64,000 bases of DNA, from positions 1 through 64,000 of the forward strand of contig JAOARD010000041.1 of the NCBI GenBank assembly GCA_025210735.1, written 5' to 3'. Of the stretch, positions 28,201-37,811 are shown one piece after another. A model generated the notes under the pieces. The model saw nothing but the letters and a program-made list of their open reading frames with translations, searched no databases and was not told the origin of the DNA. A program made the translations under genes and the position numbers. The first letter of the stretch is position 1, and the number at the start of each line of letters is the position of its first letter. This DNA comes from Bacteroidales bacterium. GTDB lineage: Bacteria; Bacteroidota; Bacteroidia; Bacteroidales; UBA6680.

Positions 28201-31200
28201 TCAGGATAATAGATAAGGTGTTGCATACACGATTTAAGTGCTGTATTTGAACTCTCTGAACTTGCTTCCAAATCATTTGATGTCATATCACAATACGCTT
28301 TAAATGGCTGAATAGCTCCATCTCCGTCAGGGTCTATCTTATACACTCCATCAATTTTCCTCCCTTTCAGATAGTGCTGCCTGCACGATTTCTCAGCAGG
28401 CAGATCTTCAAGTATACTATTGAGATTCCTGCCCAACAAATCTATATTTTTATCATAAGCATCACTACTCTGATACAACTCCTTATATGTTGAACGTGCA
28501 ACTCGGTAAACTCCTGGTTTTTGATAATCCAAACCATAATAAATAGCCACTGAATTAAAACTATGGGTAATGAGTTTATGGTTAAAATCTGTAACTCTCA
28601 GTGATTCATAATGACATCCTAAACCAAGATCAGGATAATCAAAAGCCTCTATCCTAAAGTCACTATTCCTAAATGCTGTAGCTACTAATCCATGTGAGGT
28701 TCCAACTCCATTTTCATAATAGTTCATCATATCACCAAAAGAGTTATCAATATATCGCGGATCTACAGGCTCTTCTGTCAGCTTATACTCATCACCATAT
28801 TTAAACAGCGTGTTATTAAAGCCTTTAAATTTATAGAAGGCATCCTGAAGCTCAAATCTTGTTCCCAACGAACCATACTTAATGTTATACACCCAGAACT
28901 GTCTATCCGTAACCTCATCCCTCTTTGCATTAATAGCAAATATACGTGTCCACCCACCTCCTTCGGTTGTCATATCGCAGGTGGCTTTAAAAGGTGTATC
29001 GGTTCCGGCAGTGCCATCAATATCTAACAGGTAAATACCGTCTTTGCCAGCGTTATCAGGATAGTATAACAGATGGTGCAGACACGATTTAAGTGCTGTA
29101 TTTGAACTCTCTGAACTTGTCTCAAAATATGTTGATGTCATATCGCAATACGCTTCAAATGGTTCAATACCACCTTCTCCATCAGGATCTATTTTATATA
29201 TTCCATCATTAGTTCTACCTCTGTTTTTGTGCGCACTACAAGATTTTTCTGCCGTATAATGCTTTGTTGCAGATTCGCGTACATATATATATCCTGAATA
29301 CCACGGATACCAACCTTCTGCTGTACCTCCACTTTCGCCCCAACCGATTCTAAATCTGTCTGACCCATTATTCAGATTATAAACAACTTTATCCTCAGGG
29401 AATCCGAACTCACAATCGCCACAATCAACTCTGACATTATTGTTTGCAAACGATGTTATTGGTGCTTCATGAGCTGAACCAAATGCAATATCTCCACTTC
29501 TACCAGACTTAAAGAGTATGTTCCAATCTGTTATTTTAAACTCATCAGGAAATATCTCTGAACGTTTATCTGATGAGCAGTATGCTTTTGCTTTATAGTT
29601 GTCAAAATAGAACTGGTTAAACCCAAAATCAACATCAATATCGTATATTATTGCATGTCCATCAGAACCATCACGAGAACGATATCTGTTTTCACTATCA
29701 AATTCGGATATAGACGCAGTGCTTTTTATAGTAATTGTTCCATTTAACCTGTTTCTTGCAATATCAGGATTTATACGTGTCCATCCACCACCATCTTTTG
29801 TCATATCGCAATGTGTCTTAAATGCTGATTTAGAACCGAACACACCATCAGGATCTATAGAGTATATTCCATCTCTGTTTTTATTATCAGGAAACAGAAC
29901 AAGGTGTTCCATACATGATTTTAGTGATGTTGAAGAGCTCTCTGATTCCTGATTCAGATCTGTTGATGACATATCGCAATAAACCTCAAATGGTTTAATA
30001 TCTCCCTCACCGTCAGGATCAATATTATATATTCCGTTATTAACCCTTCCTTCATTATAGTGATCTTTACATGTCTTCTTTGCTTCAAACTCTGTATAAT
30101 CAAAGTTTCTAACAAATATCATCATGCCTGTACCATCAAAGTTTCTATTATAGAAACCATCTACTCCCCAATAGCTCTCTTTATTTGTATCTGAATTACT
30201 GTTTGATATAGCTCCATAACTGTCGTCGTAATTACACCCTTCGCTATTTGCTGATCTCCAAACAAATCCACGGCTATTATTTTTATGAGGAAGACCATCT
30301 GAATCTTCTCTTTCAAGACTCATATTAAGCCCATCACATTCATACCACCAATCGCCTGAATTTTTATAAACATTATACTCCTCATTGGCAAAAGCGTCTA
30401 TATCCGGATTATATGCAGACCTCATTGTACCACCATCCAGAATAGTATTATATATCAAATATTTTTGATTATTATTTGCAGGCATAAACATTAACTCCCT
30501 GCCACTAACAGTAGCCCATGCCTTAGATTTATAATCGTGTGTTCCATAACTTTTAAACTCTCCTGTTATTTCATTGTTAGAGTATGTTGCTCTGTTATTC
30601 CACGTCCAATAATCGTTGCCATCATCTGCTATTGTTGCAATATGTGTCCATCCACCACCATTGGTAGTCATATCACAATATACCATAAACGGATCATCAC
30701 CTCCGTCACCATCAGGATCAATATCGTAAACTCCGTTGGTAACAACTCCTTCGCTAAGATACTTTTCACACGATTTTACTGATGTTACAGTTACCTCATT
30801 ACTTGTCTTTGTATCACCAAATGTAAAATTATCTATAGGTGTTACATCTACTCTCCACTTTTCACCTGCTCGTGTCTGCTGTGGTACAATAGCTGCTTCA
30901 CTATCCTTGTTTGTTGTTGTATAGTTGTTGTACATTAGCTTTACCTGCTCACCAGACAGGGCTATATTGTATATTTTGAGTTCATCTATAGTTCCATAAA
31001 AACGATGATACTGGTTATCTTTTGTAGTTATTGTCATACCTAACCTGATAGGCTCCGTACTCTGATAACATGGCGTAATACCCGTCTCTTCACTCGCTGT
31101 TAACTCACCATTTATATATAGTGATATTCTGTCATTCTCATCATCAAATACCCCAACAACATGGTACCATTTGTCTTTCTCAATTGTTATATCACTATCA

Positions 31201-34200
31201 ATATTAGCTTTTGGCGGACTACCCTGGGGACCAATCCCCTCTTCAACCATAAAGTGAATTCTGTCACCACTAGTAATATAGATGGAGTAGTTTTTATTAT
31301 AATACCCCTCCGCAGAGAACCTCTCTTTTGCAATTATCTGCTGATACTCACCTGTTTTTGATGTTTTGACCCATGTACTTATTGTATAGGTTTTTAGTTT
31401 AAGCTGAGGGTCATCTGCAATCTCTACCCAATTATCTCCATTAAATTCAAAAGCGCCATTTCCATCAAAACCACCACTTGCATTATACACAGGTTCTTTA
31501 CCCTCCTTTAATGTCATATCAGGAGTATTCATGTAGTTCTTTACAACTGAACCACCCATAAATCCTCCATCCATTGGTACATCAACAACCTTTATTGATT
31601 TAAAACCATTACCGTCGTTTTTATCTATCTGCCAGTTGTAAATATGTTTTGAACTCTCCGGAATATCATTATTTAGCTGAGATTTTATAACCCCTGATGA
31701 TTTTATTGTTGATACACCACTATTTATTACCACGTTGCTTATTGATGGAGACATTACAGTAACCTCATTACTTGTTTTTGATTCGCCAAAAGAGGAGTTA
31801 TCAATTGGTGTTACATTTACTCTCCACTTATCATTACCTCTGGTTTCATGTGCCAACAGTAACGATTCTTTTTCTCTGTTTGTTGAGGTATAATTATTAT
31901 ACATAATTTCAATCTGTGCTCCAGATAATGCGCGATTATATATCTTAAGCTCATCAATATTACCTTTAAAGAATCTTACATTGTTTCCCGAATAGGAATA
32001 GCCTATTCTTACATCCTGTGTGCAATCAACCTCAGGAATTAGTTCTGTTTTTTTTATCCCAACAAGAACTCCGTTTATAAAGAGATTCATAATACCAGAA
32101 TCCTGATCGTAGGTTGCCACAACATGGTACCATTTATCTGTTTCCACTGTTATTCCTGCATCAAGTATTGCATCTGTTCCGCTAGAGTTCTCAAACTGAA
32201 ATCTGATATCTTTATTACTCATTATTGCCAATGAATAATTCATGTTGCGTCCTGATTGCTCATTTGAATAATAGTTCTTACTTAGAATATTCATGTCTGA
32301 ACCCAATGCTGTAGGTTTAATCCAAACACTTAATGTGTAGTTTGCTAAATGTAACGCCTCATCTTCGGTAATATATGCCCCATGAGCCCCGTTAAAAGAG
32401 TAGGCTCCATTTCCATCAAACCCTCCATTTGCAACATAAACTGGTTCCTTACCAGATAGTAGATTTATATTGTGGTCATTAATATAATTTTTAACCACAG
32501 CATCTCCCATCAGTCCACCATCCATTGGTACATCAACAACCTTTATTGATTGAAAACCATTACCATCGTTTTTATCTACCTGCCATTCGTAAATATTCTT
32601 TGTATCATTAGGAATAGCATCTAAAAGAGTTGATTCTACAGATTCAGATGATGTTACTGTTGGATTATTATTGTTTATTACTACGCTATTTATAAATGGT
32701 GCAGCTATCTCAATCTCGTTACTTAATCTGGTTACACCGTCACCTATATTATCATTTGGTGTAACCTCAACCTTCCATCTCTCACCCGTTGTTGTCTCTT
32801 TTGGAACAAAAATATCATTCCGGTAAATTCCTGTTGTTGCATAGTTATTATACATAACCTTTGCCTGCTCTACAGACAGAGCTCTTTTAAATATTGAGAT
32901 TTCATCAATTACTGCATTTACATGCCCTCTTCCACCTTTACCTATATAAAGTGGTGCAGATACATCTAAGTTTGTAGAGAACTCTGTTCTCTTTACGAAT
33001 ATGGGTTGATCAACTCCATTAACTATAAATTTTACACCTTGAGAGTTTCTTGTGAGAACAACGTTATACCATTTGTTTAACTCAGAGAATGGTGATGAGG
33101 TTGTAAACGTTTCAAATCTCTCTACTCTCGACCTGTCCCCAGCCTCAATTCTTAAATTATTCCCTCCATATTCTGTAGAGAACATTATATCCCAAAAATG
33201 CACTGAACCCTCTTTCTGAAATATCTCAGTTGTTACTGTTGGAAATTTAAGCCACTTTATCCAGAAAGTAATTGTAAAGTCTTCCGTTCCTAACTCTAAC
33301 GAACCATCTGACGGATCATCAATTTGCAGGTAATCGTTTGAACCATCAAAGAGGTATGCTCCTTTGCCATCAAAGCCTCCATTACTAACATATCTGACTT
33401 CATTCTTCAATTCAGCATTATTACTATTAATATAGTCTTTAACCTTACCTGAAGCCAAAGCACCTCCGTCCATAGGCATATCAAATATTTTGATTGACTC
33501 AAACTCAGATCCGGCATCTTTTTTAATCTGCCAATCGGTAATAAGTTTAGCTTTGTCTTCTACATCAGGTGTTGTTGTATACTCTAATTTTCTATTACTG
33601 TATACCTCTGAATCACCACTATTTACCTGTACCTGATTAGTCTGTGGAAACTTTATAAGAATCTCATTACTTGTTTTAGAGTCTCCATCTCTGACATTAT
33701 CGTTTGGTGTAACAGTAACTTTCCATTTTTCATCTGGGGATATCTCCTGAGCAACAATAATTTCAGTGCTTACTTCATCAATAATATTATTATATAGTAC
33801 TGAGATCTGAGAGTCAGACAATGCACGATTATACACTTCTAAATTATCAATATAACCCTCAAATTGAGTATGGGTTTGCGGATATGTTTGCCATCTTGAG
33901 CCTATTGCTACATTAATATCTTTGTGCTCTATTCCTACACCAGTAGCACTTGCAGCTAAAACACCATTCAGGAACACTTGTACTGACCTGTCTGAATTAA
34001 CACGCACAACCCCGTGGTACCATTTGTTAATTTCAAATGCAGAGGTGGCAATATTATGACCAGAAGTTGTAAGAAACATTAGTTTATTATCAGTGGTGTG
34101 TAGAAGCCCGTATTGAATATTAGAAGCATCACGTTTTGCCAAGATGTATCCTTCTGAATCGTGAGTTGGCTTGAACCATACAGATATTGTAAACTCCATA

Positions 34201-36092
34201 TCATCAACAAAATCTAATGGGTGTCCAGATACTGAACTATTTTCAATCTCAATAACATCATCGTTATAAAATTTATACGCACCATACCCATCAACACCAG
34301 CTTTAATTTCATATACAGCCCCCTTTACTGTTCCATTATCTCCATTAATATAATCTCTTGCCGGAGTACCTCCATTCATCGGGTTACCATCCATTGGCAT
34401 ATCAAAAACTTTAATAGAATTATAAGTATTGCCATTATCGGTACTAACCTGCCAATCACTTATTACCTTAACACTGTTACCAAAATCGGGAGTTGTTGTC
34501 TGCAACAGATTACCGCCACTAAAAGCTTCAGTATCGCCATTGTTAATTGCCACACCTGTTATTTGCGGGAATGTTATAAGAACCTCATTACTCGTTTTTG
34601 GTTCTCCGTCAGATGTATTATCGTTTGATATAACATCTACTTTCCACTTTTCATCTGAGTTGGTCTCATAAGATGTAATGACATTGTCCTGAAAGGTTCC
34701 TTTGTATGAACCATCCTGATTCAAACAATCATTATACATAACTGCAATCTGGTTATCACTTAAAGCCCGATTAAAGAACTTAATCTCATCCAGTTTTCCT
34801 TTAAATGGATAACCACCAGAATTATATCTTCCGAAACAGAGGTTATTTGTATTCGCTTTAACATTCCCGGAATAGGTATTACTGCTTCTGAGCACTCCGT
34901 TTATATAACCTTTTAAAACACCATCTATAAATGTCACTGTAACAAATGACCATCTGTTTACCTCTACGTCGTAATCAATAGTATTTTGATTAAAATGCGG
35001 TGTATGGATTCGCAGATTTATTTTACCATTACTATAAAAAAGCTCATAAGCATCACCTTTGCGTAATATCACACCCGCCTTTGAGCCTTCCGGACCATGT
35101 ATTTTTAAAGGGTTCATCCAAAACGATATTGTGAAATTATTTGAGAGATCAACAATATCACTATCCTCAACATATATACCATCGTCTTTTCCATCAAACT
35201 CAAAACAACCCTTACCATCAAATCCCTCATAGGGCTTAAATTCAGGCACCTCCTTAGCCTTTACAAACCTTACGTCATCTATCCAATAATCATCTGCACC
35301 ACTCTCTTTATGTATAACAACTCTGAAATTCACAGATGTTCTTGTTGCACTGGTTGTGAAACGCGATTCAATATATTCCCATTCGCCCTGCTTCGTTGAG
35401 TGTGCCTCTACCTCTTCCGGAATATCCTCAACATCAAGAAAAAGATCTGCATCAGAACTCTTATACACCCATGCCGAAATGATATATTCTGTATTTTTTT
35501 CAACCGCAATAGTCTGTTTAATGGCTTTATTCAGACAAGGACTTGTGAATTTAAGAGCTCTGTCTCCTTTATAATTTTTATCAGAAGCTACAACTCCTTT
35601 AAACGGCCCATCAGGAGATATATTAACCCAATCGTCTATAGAAGATCCGGCTCCTGACTCAAAGCCTCCGTTCTCAACAAGGTTTATTCCTTTATAGGCA
35701 TAAACATTATCCTGATAGTCTCTGAGTCTGTTACCTCTGATAGCCCATCCATCATCCATTGGCATATCAAAAATCTTTATCGGCTTAAATCCACTGCCAT
35801 TATCAACCTGCCAGTTGTATATAAGCTTATCTGTTGTAACCGGATTTACTATTACCTCAAGATCTTCTGATGATAAAACCTCACCTAAACCCTCATTTAT
35901 AGTTACTCCTGTTATTGGTGTTACCGGAGGTAACATTGGGCTATACCATACTTTTGTGTTATCTGATACCCACGGATATGTTTTAAACAGATCTGTTGAT
36001 AGCCTATAATCTGTAATATTTGCATAGTAGTTATTAGATATAAATAACAGAGATATTATTATTAACAACAGTCTTAATGTCCGGGATTTCAT
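23979..36092 (-). CDS. Giant secreted modular surface protein C, 4037 aa
   Basis: The start is placed at ATG 36092 (MKSRTLRLLLIIISLLFIS), matching B. An in-frame ATG eight codons upstream (36116) would add a charged stretch before the signal peptide and has no in-frame counterpart in B. Residues about 40-1770 hold five nested LamG/split-Ig units. The first also contains a CBM4/9-like jelly-roll insertion (residues about 130-285: NLVENGGFESG ... YIISAWVYKS ... DYWIDDVRF). Residues about 1770-3050 hold eight fibrinogen-like modules (five complete with GGGW or EGGW, three short), the largest such block in the window. One Ig-like + LamG + SPRY-like unit follows, then the conserved terminal module and the RRRLIVVETQ tail. 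The first LamG is nearly identical to module 4 of B, a sign of module exchange. Predicted to be exported; binding partner unknown. Confidence 0.93.
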   Translation of the reverse strand: MKSRTLRLLLIIISLLFISNNYYANITDYRLSTDLFKTYPWVSDNTKVWYSPMLPPVTPITGVTINEGLGEVLSSEDLEVIVNPVTTDKLIYNWQVDNGSGFKPIKIFDMPMDDGWAIRGNRLRDYQDNVYAYKGINLVENGGFESGAGSSIDDWVNISPDGPFKGVVASDKNYKGDRALKFTSPCLNKAIKQTIAVEKNTEYIISAWVYKSSDADLFLDVEDIPEEVEAHSTKQGEWEYIESRFTTSATRTSVNFRVVIHKESGADDYWIDDVRFVKAKEVPEFKPYEGFDGKGCFEFDGKDDGIYVEDSDIVDLSNNFTISFWMNPLKIHGPEGSKAGVILRKGDAYELFYSNGKINLRIHTPHFNQNTIDYDVEVNRWSFVTVTFIDGVLKGYINGVLRSSNTYSGNVKANTNNLCFGRYNSGGYPFKGKLDEIKFFNRALSDNQIAVMYNDCLNQDGSYKGTFQDNVITSYETNSDEKWKVDVISNDNTSDGEPKTSNEVLITFPQITGVAINNGDTEAFSGGNLLQTTTPDFGNSVKVISDWQVSTDNGNTYNSIKVFDMPMDGNPMNGGTPARDYINGDNGTVKGAVYEIKAGVDGYGAYKFYNDDVIEIENSSVSGHPLDFVDDMEFTISVWFKPTHDSEGYILAKRDASNIQYGLLHTTDNKLMFLTTSGHNIATSAFEINKWYHGVVRVNSDRSVQVFLNGVLAASATGVGIEHKDINVAIGSRWQTYPQTHTQFEGYIDNLEVYNRALSDSQISVLYNNIIDEVSTEIIVAQEISPDEKWKVTVTPNDNVRDGDSKTSNEILIKFPQTNQVQVNSGDSEVYSNRKLEYTTTPDVEDKAKLITDWQIKKDAGSEFESIKIFDMPMDGGALASGKVKDYINSNNAELKNEVRYVSNGGFDGKGAYLFDGSNDYLQIDDPSDGSLELGTEDFTITFWIKWLKFPTVTTEIFQKEGSVHFWDIMFSTEYGGNNLRIEAGDRSRVERFETFTTSSPFSELNKWYNVVLTRNSQGVKFIVNGVDQPIFVKRTEFSTNLDVSAPLYIGKGGRGHVNAVIDEISIFKRALSVEQAKVMYNNYATTGIYRNDIFVPKETTTGERWKVEVTPNDNIGDGVTRLSNEIEIAAPFINSVVINNNNPTVTSSESVESTLLDAIPNDTKNIYEWQVDKNDGNGFQSIKVVDVPMDGGLMGDAVVKNYINDHNINLLSGKEPVYVANGGFDGNGAYSFNGAHGAYITEDEALHLANYTLSVWIKPTALGSDMNILSKNYYSNEQSGRNMNYSLAIMSNKDIRFQFENSSGTDAILDAGITVETDKWYHVVATYDQDSGIMNLFINGVLVGIKKTELIPEVDCTQDVRIGYSYSGNNVRFFKGNIDELKIYNRALSGAQIEIMYNNYTSTNREKESLLLAHETRGNDKWRVNVTPIDNSSFGESKTSNEVTVMSPSISNVVINSGVSTIKSSGVIKSQLNNDIPESSKHIYNWQIDKNDGNGFKSIKVVDVPMDGGFMGGSVVKNYMNTPDMTLKEGKEPVYNASGGFDGNGAFEFNGDNWVEIADDPQLKLKTYTISTWVKTSKTGEYQQIIAKERFSAEGYYNKNYSIYITSGDRIHFMVEEGIGPQGSPPKANIDSDITIEKDKWYHVVGVFDDENDRISLYINGELTASEETGITPCYQSTEPIRLGMTITTKDNQYHRFYGTIDELKIYNIALSGEQVKLMYNNYTTTNKDSEAAIVPQQTRAGEKWRVDVTPIDNFTFGDTKTSNEVTVTSVKSCEKYLSEGVVTNGVYDIDPDGDGGDDPFMVYCDMTTNGGGWTHIATIADDGNDYWTWNNRATYSNNEITGEFKSYGTHDYKSKAWATVSGRELMFMPANNNQKYLIYNTILDGGTMRSAYNPDIDAFANEEYNVYKNSGDWWYECDGLNMSLEREDSDGLPHKNNSRGFVWRSANSEGCNYDDSYGAISNSNSDTNKESYWGVDGFYNRNFDGTGMMIFVRNFDYTEFEAKKTCKDHYNEGRVNNGIYNIDPDGEGDIKPFEVYCDMSSTDLNQESESSSTSLKSCMEHLVLFPDNKNRDGIYSIDPDGVFGSKSAFKTHCDMTKDGGGWTRINPDIARNRLNGTITIKSTASISEFDSENRYRSRDGSDGHAIIYDIDVDFGFNQFYFDNYKAKAYCSSDKRSEIFPDEFKITDWNILFKSGRSGDIAFGSAHEAPITSFANNNVRVDCGDCEFGFPEDKVVYNLNNGSDRFRIGWGESGGTAEGWYPWYSGYIYVRESATKHYTAEKSCSAHKNRGRTNDGIYKIDPDGEGGIEPFEAYCDMTSTYFETSSESSNTALKSCLHHLLYYPDNAGKDGIYLLDIDGTAGTDTPFKATCDMTTEGGGWTRIFAINAKRDEVTDRQFWVYNIKYGSLGTRFELQDAFYKFKGFNNTLFKYGDEYKLTEEPVDPRYIDNSFGDMMNYYENGVGTSHGLVATAFRNSDFRIEAFDYPDLGLGCHYESLRVTDFNHKLITHSFNSVAIYYGLDYQKPGVYRVARSTYKELYQSSDAYDKNIDLLGRNLNSILEDLPAEKSCRQHYLKGRKIDGVYKIDPDGDGAIQPFKAYCDMTSNDLEASSESSNTALKSCMQHLIYYPENYRKDGIYLLDVDGAEGSVAPFKATCDMITEGGGWTRLFAFNPKKDLISGGNFWNSDTRYGAPGERLEFHDAFYHFNGFSESMVKAGEYTEISTSVNNRFQTYSVANLLKYYNGTSNDFNNDKLFNGSFGIISVWDYHRSTKWGHYYELINIEEHKSILADAGYSIPGIIIGADSRSQISYRSGLTSYANLYNSSRVHDVDFELYARDIDLTTAFPAEKSCMHHYLKNRKVDGVYKIDPDGDGAIAEFEAYCDMTTDEGGWTLVHKNDRGANQANDITDDGYNLAGLQSPDIDATAILPREVIEQLGNEFRLTTDSENHKAYWRFSSQNEVFYNTKPDVTDNDIACEMKVVSYDNEWKAATLKKTNNTDATHVRVEDAEMMHIIVRRDCCSPKGNFWFNYGSWHVANGLGSYHPGTVWVRDNNLSLPEISWFKANKNRINRGNEIQLSWEVPDGVTAEIYSDSDSNYQSGKDVSSSNNETLTPDSDKAFVTYILKVTNADGFTSEKEVTVFLNSDIPYSLRFNYSKSNYLKRKNDKSGNKKIWTFSTWIKLGKPNTEGNNRKSIFASGEKGQPTHGSALLYINNLGKLCFGASNDHQSVHASYESVEKIDNYNEWAHIFVSFNSTEVTEFDRFKAYLNGEELNLIAPYPVALNRELAIGKIDLTHTLGVYNRNCTSDNCPNINNTVLDTEGNNDYYPHFYDGYMTEIYFVDGYSLSINDFGEFKSGKWIPKATSVQDYGINGFYLNFHDQTNPGKDYSGNYNDMTIVNYNSNKDEDKYIDQMLDSPDRNFSVLSPQLIDGSYSSLTLHNGNLRTETENSGGQSVQIGCSYGDIGTGKWYIERTNITETEFGGSSNVGLSTKIISPEENMILYNKMQTNSGGDEGFYKSKGADKELLGAKLTGGVISYIVNTEEGEIKVNHNGSHMYQITDSDFVNEVTISMGSGSYSETVSEINFGQGGQSGLKNYKIDISTGVWTEVTDGSVPDVRFSYSPLTGYYPLNNAFVSPDINSFTADPTVVGSGGTTDLEWTVTGSVKEELWLDGEKVADITGQSPYTITPPEEPGEYTYTLKTYSSAGLISTKEVKITVTPGVSVESVQINDNNVEYRSNQRLEAVHTGLNPADGTLIYNWFVDRGSGSNTIADVIIPFDGNTVNDKSGNNNNGALHDDESDGFNSNGKYGVGYEFDGDNDYIEMPTIGNLFNSDFSYSIWVYIPSEPRTEDVSFFNVRNFDDTGTGDHRAGHIVLQPDDNIRFECKGEGDNLLLEKTKNLSITKDVYLHFVVIKRGNEFRFYYNGEEQPDMRITTSGSTAIDDNNISIGRLNSNTVTEYFKGRVDELMIFDRALSSGQIKSVYENGMRYIVPSETRVTDKWQVKVIPSNGTNTGEEKQSQQVTITASRRRLIVVETQ

Positions 36093-36139
36093 GCGTTTAT
36101 ATTTTTCAGTTGTCATATAAAACTCGCATTATTTAGTCA

Positions 36140-36155
36140 TTCTCGTGTATGAGAA
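36140..36155. promoter_or_regulatory. Leader inverted repeat TTCTC-N6-GAGAA, gene C
   Basis: Perfect inverted repeat about 50 nt before the gene C start, equivalent to that of gene B. Confidence 0.4.
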
Positions 36156-36227
36156 AAGCTTTGCTCATGCTCATTTCATATTAGTTTAATTTCTGGTTCT
36201 GATTATAGTTACAGCAGTTCACCACTT

Positions 36228-36310
36228 ATAACAAAGTACTAAACCTCTGCTATTTATAATTTACAAAAACTATTATAGTATTACTATTTTCAAGAGAGGT
36301 TTTACATTAA
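36228..36310 (-). promoter_or_regulatory. Shared promoter-like block upstream of gene C
   Basis: Same block and same arrangement of the TTTG boxes as before A and B, about 140 nt upstream of the ATG at 36092. Confidence 0.6.
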
Positions 36311-36350
36311 AAAGCACAGAGATGGATGGTCTTATTCATACCGATGCAAT

Positions 36351-36390
36351 ATGTCAGACCTGATTCCAATATTTGGTATAACATATTGTT
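36351..36390. repeat. Degenerate hairpin remnant between C and D
   Basis: AATATGTCAGA ... ACATATTG is a decayed relative of the strong hairpin at 45853-45892. Only the outer 7 bp still pair. Apart from this and the repeat array, the C-D gap holds no gene. Confidence 0.4.
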
Positions 36391-36422
36391 CAAACATCAT
36401 AGAAGCGTATGGTTGTTAGTAA

Positions 36423-36576
36423 CGTAATAGAGATGAACGGTTGTTACCCGATAAAGACGAATGGTCATTGGTGTCCTCGTAGAGATGGATGACCATTGAT
36501 ACCATTGGGTAGAGATGAACGGCCGTTCATCTCTACAACCATTCATCTCTACAACCGTTAATCCCTACTGGGTTTC
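36423..36576 (-). repeat. 16-bp repeat array with 28-bp palindrome at 3' end of gene D
   Basis: On the minus strand: GTAGAAACCCA, GTAGGGATTAACGGTT, GTAGAGATGAATGGTT, GTAGAGATGAACGGCC and the inverted arm. The palindrome is at 36509-36536, 29 nt past the stop; one 16-bp unit is missing relative to C and E. Inverted degenerate units extend to about 36423. Confidence 0.8.
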
Positions 36577-37811
36577 TACAACTATCAGGCGACGACGTGA
36601 GGCGGTTATTGTTACCTGTTGACTCTGTTTCTCTTCGCCTGTATTTGTGCCGTTGCTTGGTATTACCTTTACCTGCCATTTGTCTGTTACACGGGTCTCT
36701 GATGGTACTATGTATTTCATTCCATTTTCATATACAGATTTTATCTGATTAGAGCTTAGTGCCCTGTTAAAGATCATCAGTTCATCTACACGTCCTTTAA
36801 AATATCCGGTTACCGTGTTGCTGTTTAATCTACCTATCGAGATGTTGTTATCATCAATGGCTGTTGAGCCGGAGGTGGTTATTCGCATATCTGGTTGCTC
36901 CTCTCCGTTATAGTAAAAGCGGAATTCGTTGCCTCGTTTGCTTACTACAAAATGCAGATATACATCCTTTGTTATAGAGAGGTTCTTTGTCTTCTCAAGC
37001 AGCACATTATCTCCTTCGCCTTTACACTCAAAACGGATATTATCATCTGATTGTAATACTATATGTCCTGCGCGGTGATCGCCCGTTCCGGTATCATCAA
37101 AGTTACGGACATTAAAGAACGATACATCCTCTGTTCGTGCCTCTGATGGTATGTATACCCAGATGCTGTAGCTGAAATCGCTGTTAAACAGATTGCCTAT
37201 TGTTGGCATCTCTATATAGTCGTTAATACCGTCAAACTCATAACCAACACCATATTTTCCGTTGCTGTTGTAACCATCACTCTCATCATCGTGCAGTGCA
37301 CCGTTATTATTGTTGCCGGATTGGTCATTTACGGTATTACCATCAAATGACATTATTACATCTGCTATTGTGTTACTTCCCGATCCTTTATCAACAAACC
37401 AGTTATATATCAGATTACCGTCTGCAGGATTCAGCCCGGTATGCACGGCTTCTAATCTCTGATTTGAGCGGTACTCTGCGTTATTATCGTTTATCTGTAC
37501 AGATTCAACAGATACTGCCGATGTAACAGTTATTTTAACCTCTTTGGTTGATACAAGTCCTGCTCCACTATATGTTTTTAGTATGTATGTATACTCACCC
37601 AGCTCTTCGGGTGGCGTTATTGTATACGGCGATTGTCCGGTTATATCAGCTACTTTTTCACCATCTAACCATAACTCCTCTTTTACCGATCCGGTTACTG
37701 TCCACTCTAAGTTGGTTGTACTTCCTGAGTTAACCTCTGTTGGATCGGCTTTAAAGCTTCCTATATCAGGAGATATAAATATCTCGTTAAGCGGATAGAA
37801 TCCGGTTGGTG
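36565..37811 (-). repeat. Conserved 3' module, copy D
   Basis: Ig-like plus terminal LamG segment and tail, nearly identical to copies B, C and E. Confidence 0.85.

Noticed and set aside
36093..36116. Upstream ATG (MTTEKYKR extension) as start of gene C
   Set aside because: It would put charged residues before the signal peptide, and the homologous sequence upstream of gene B is not open in frame. The MKSRTL start is shared by A, B and C.
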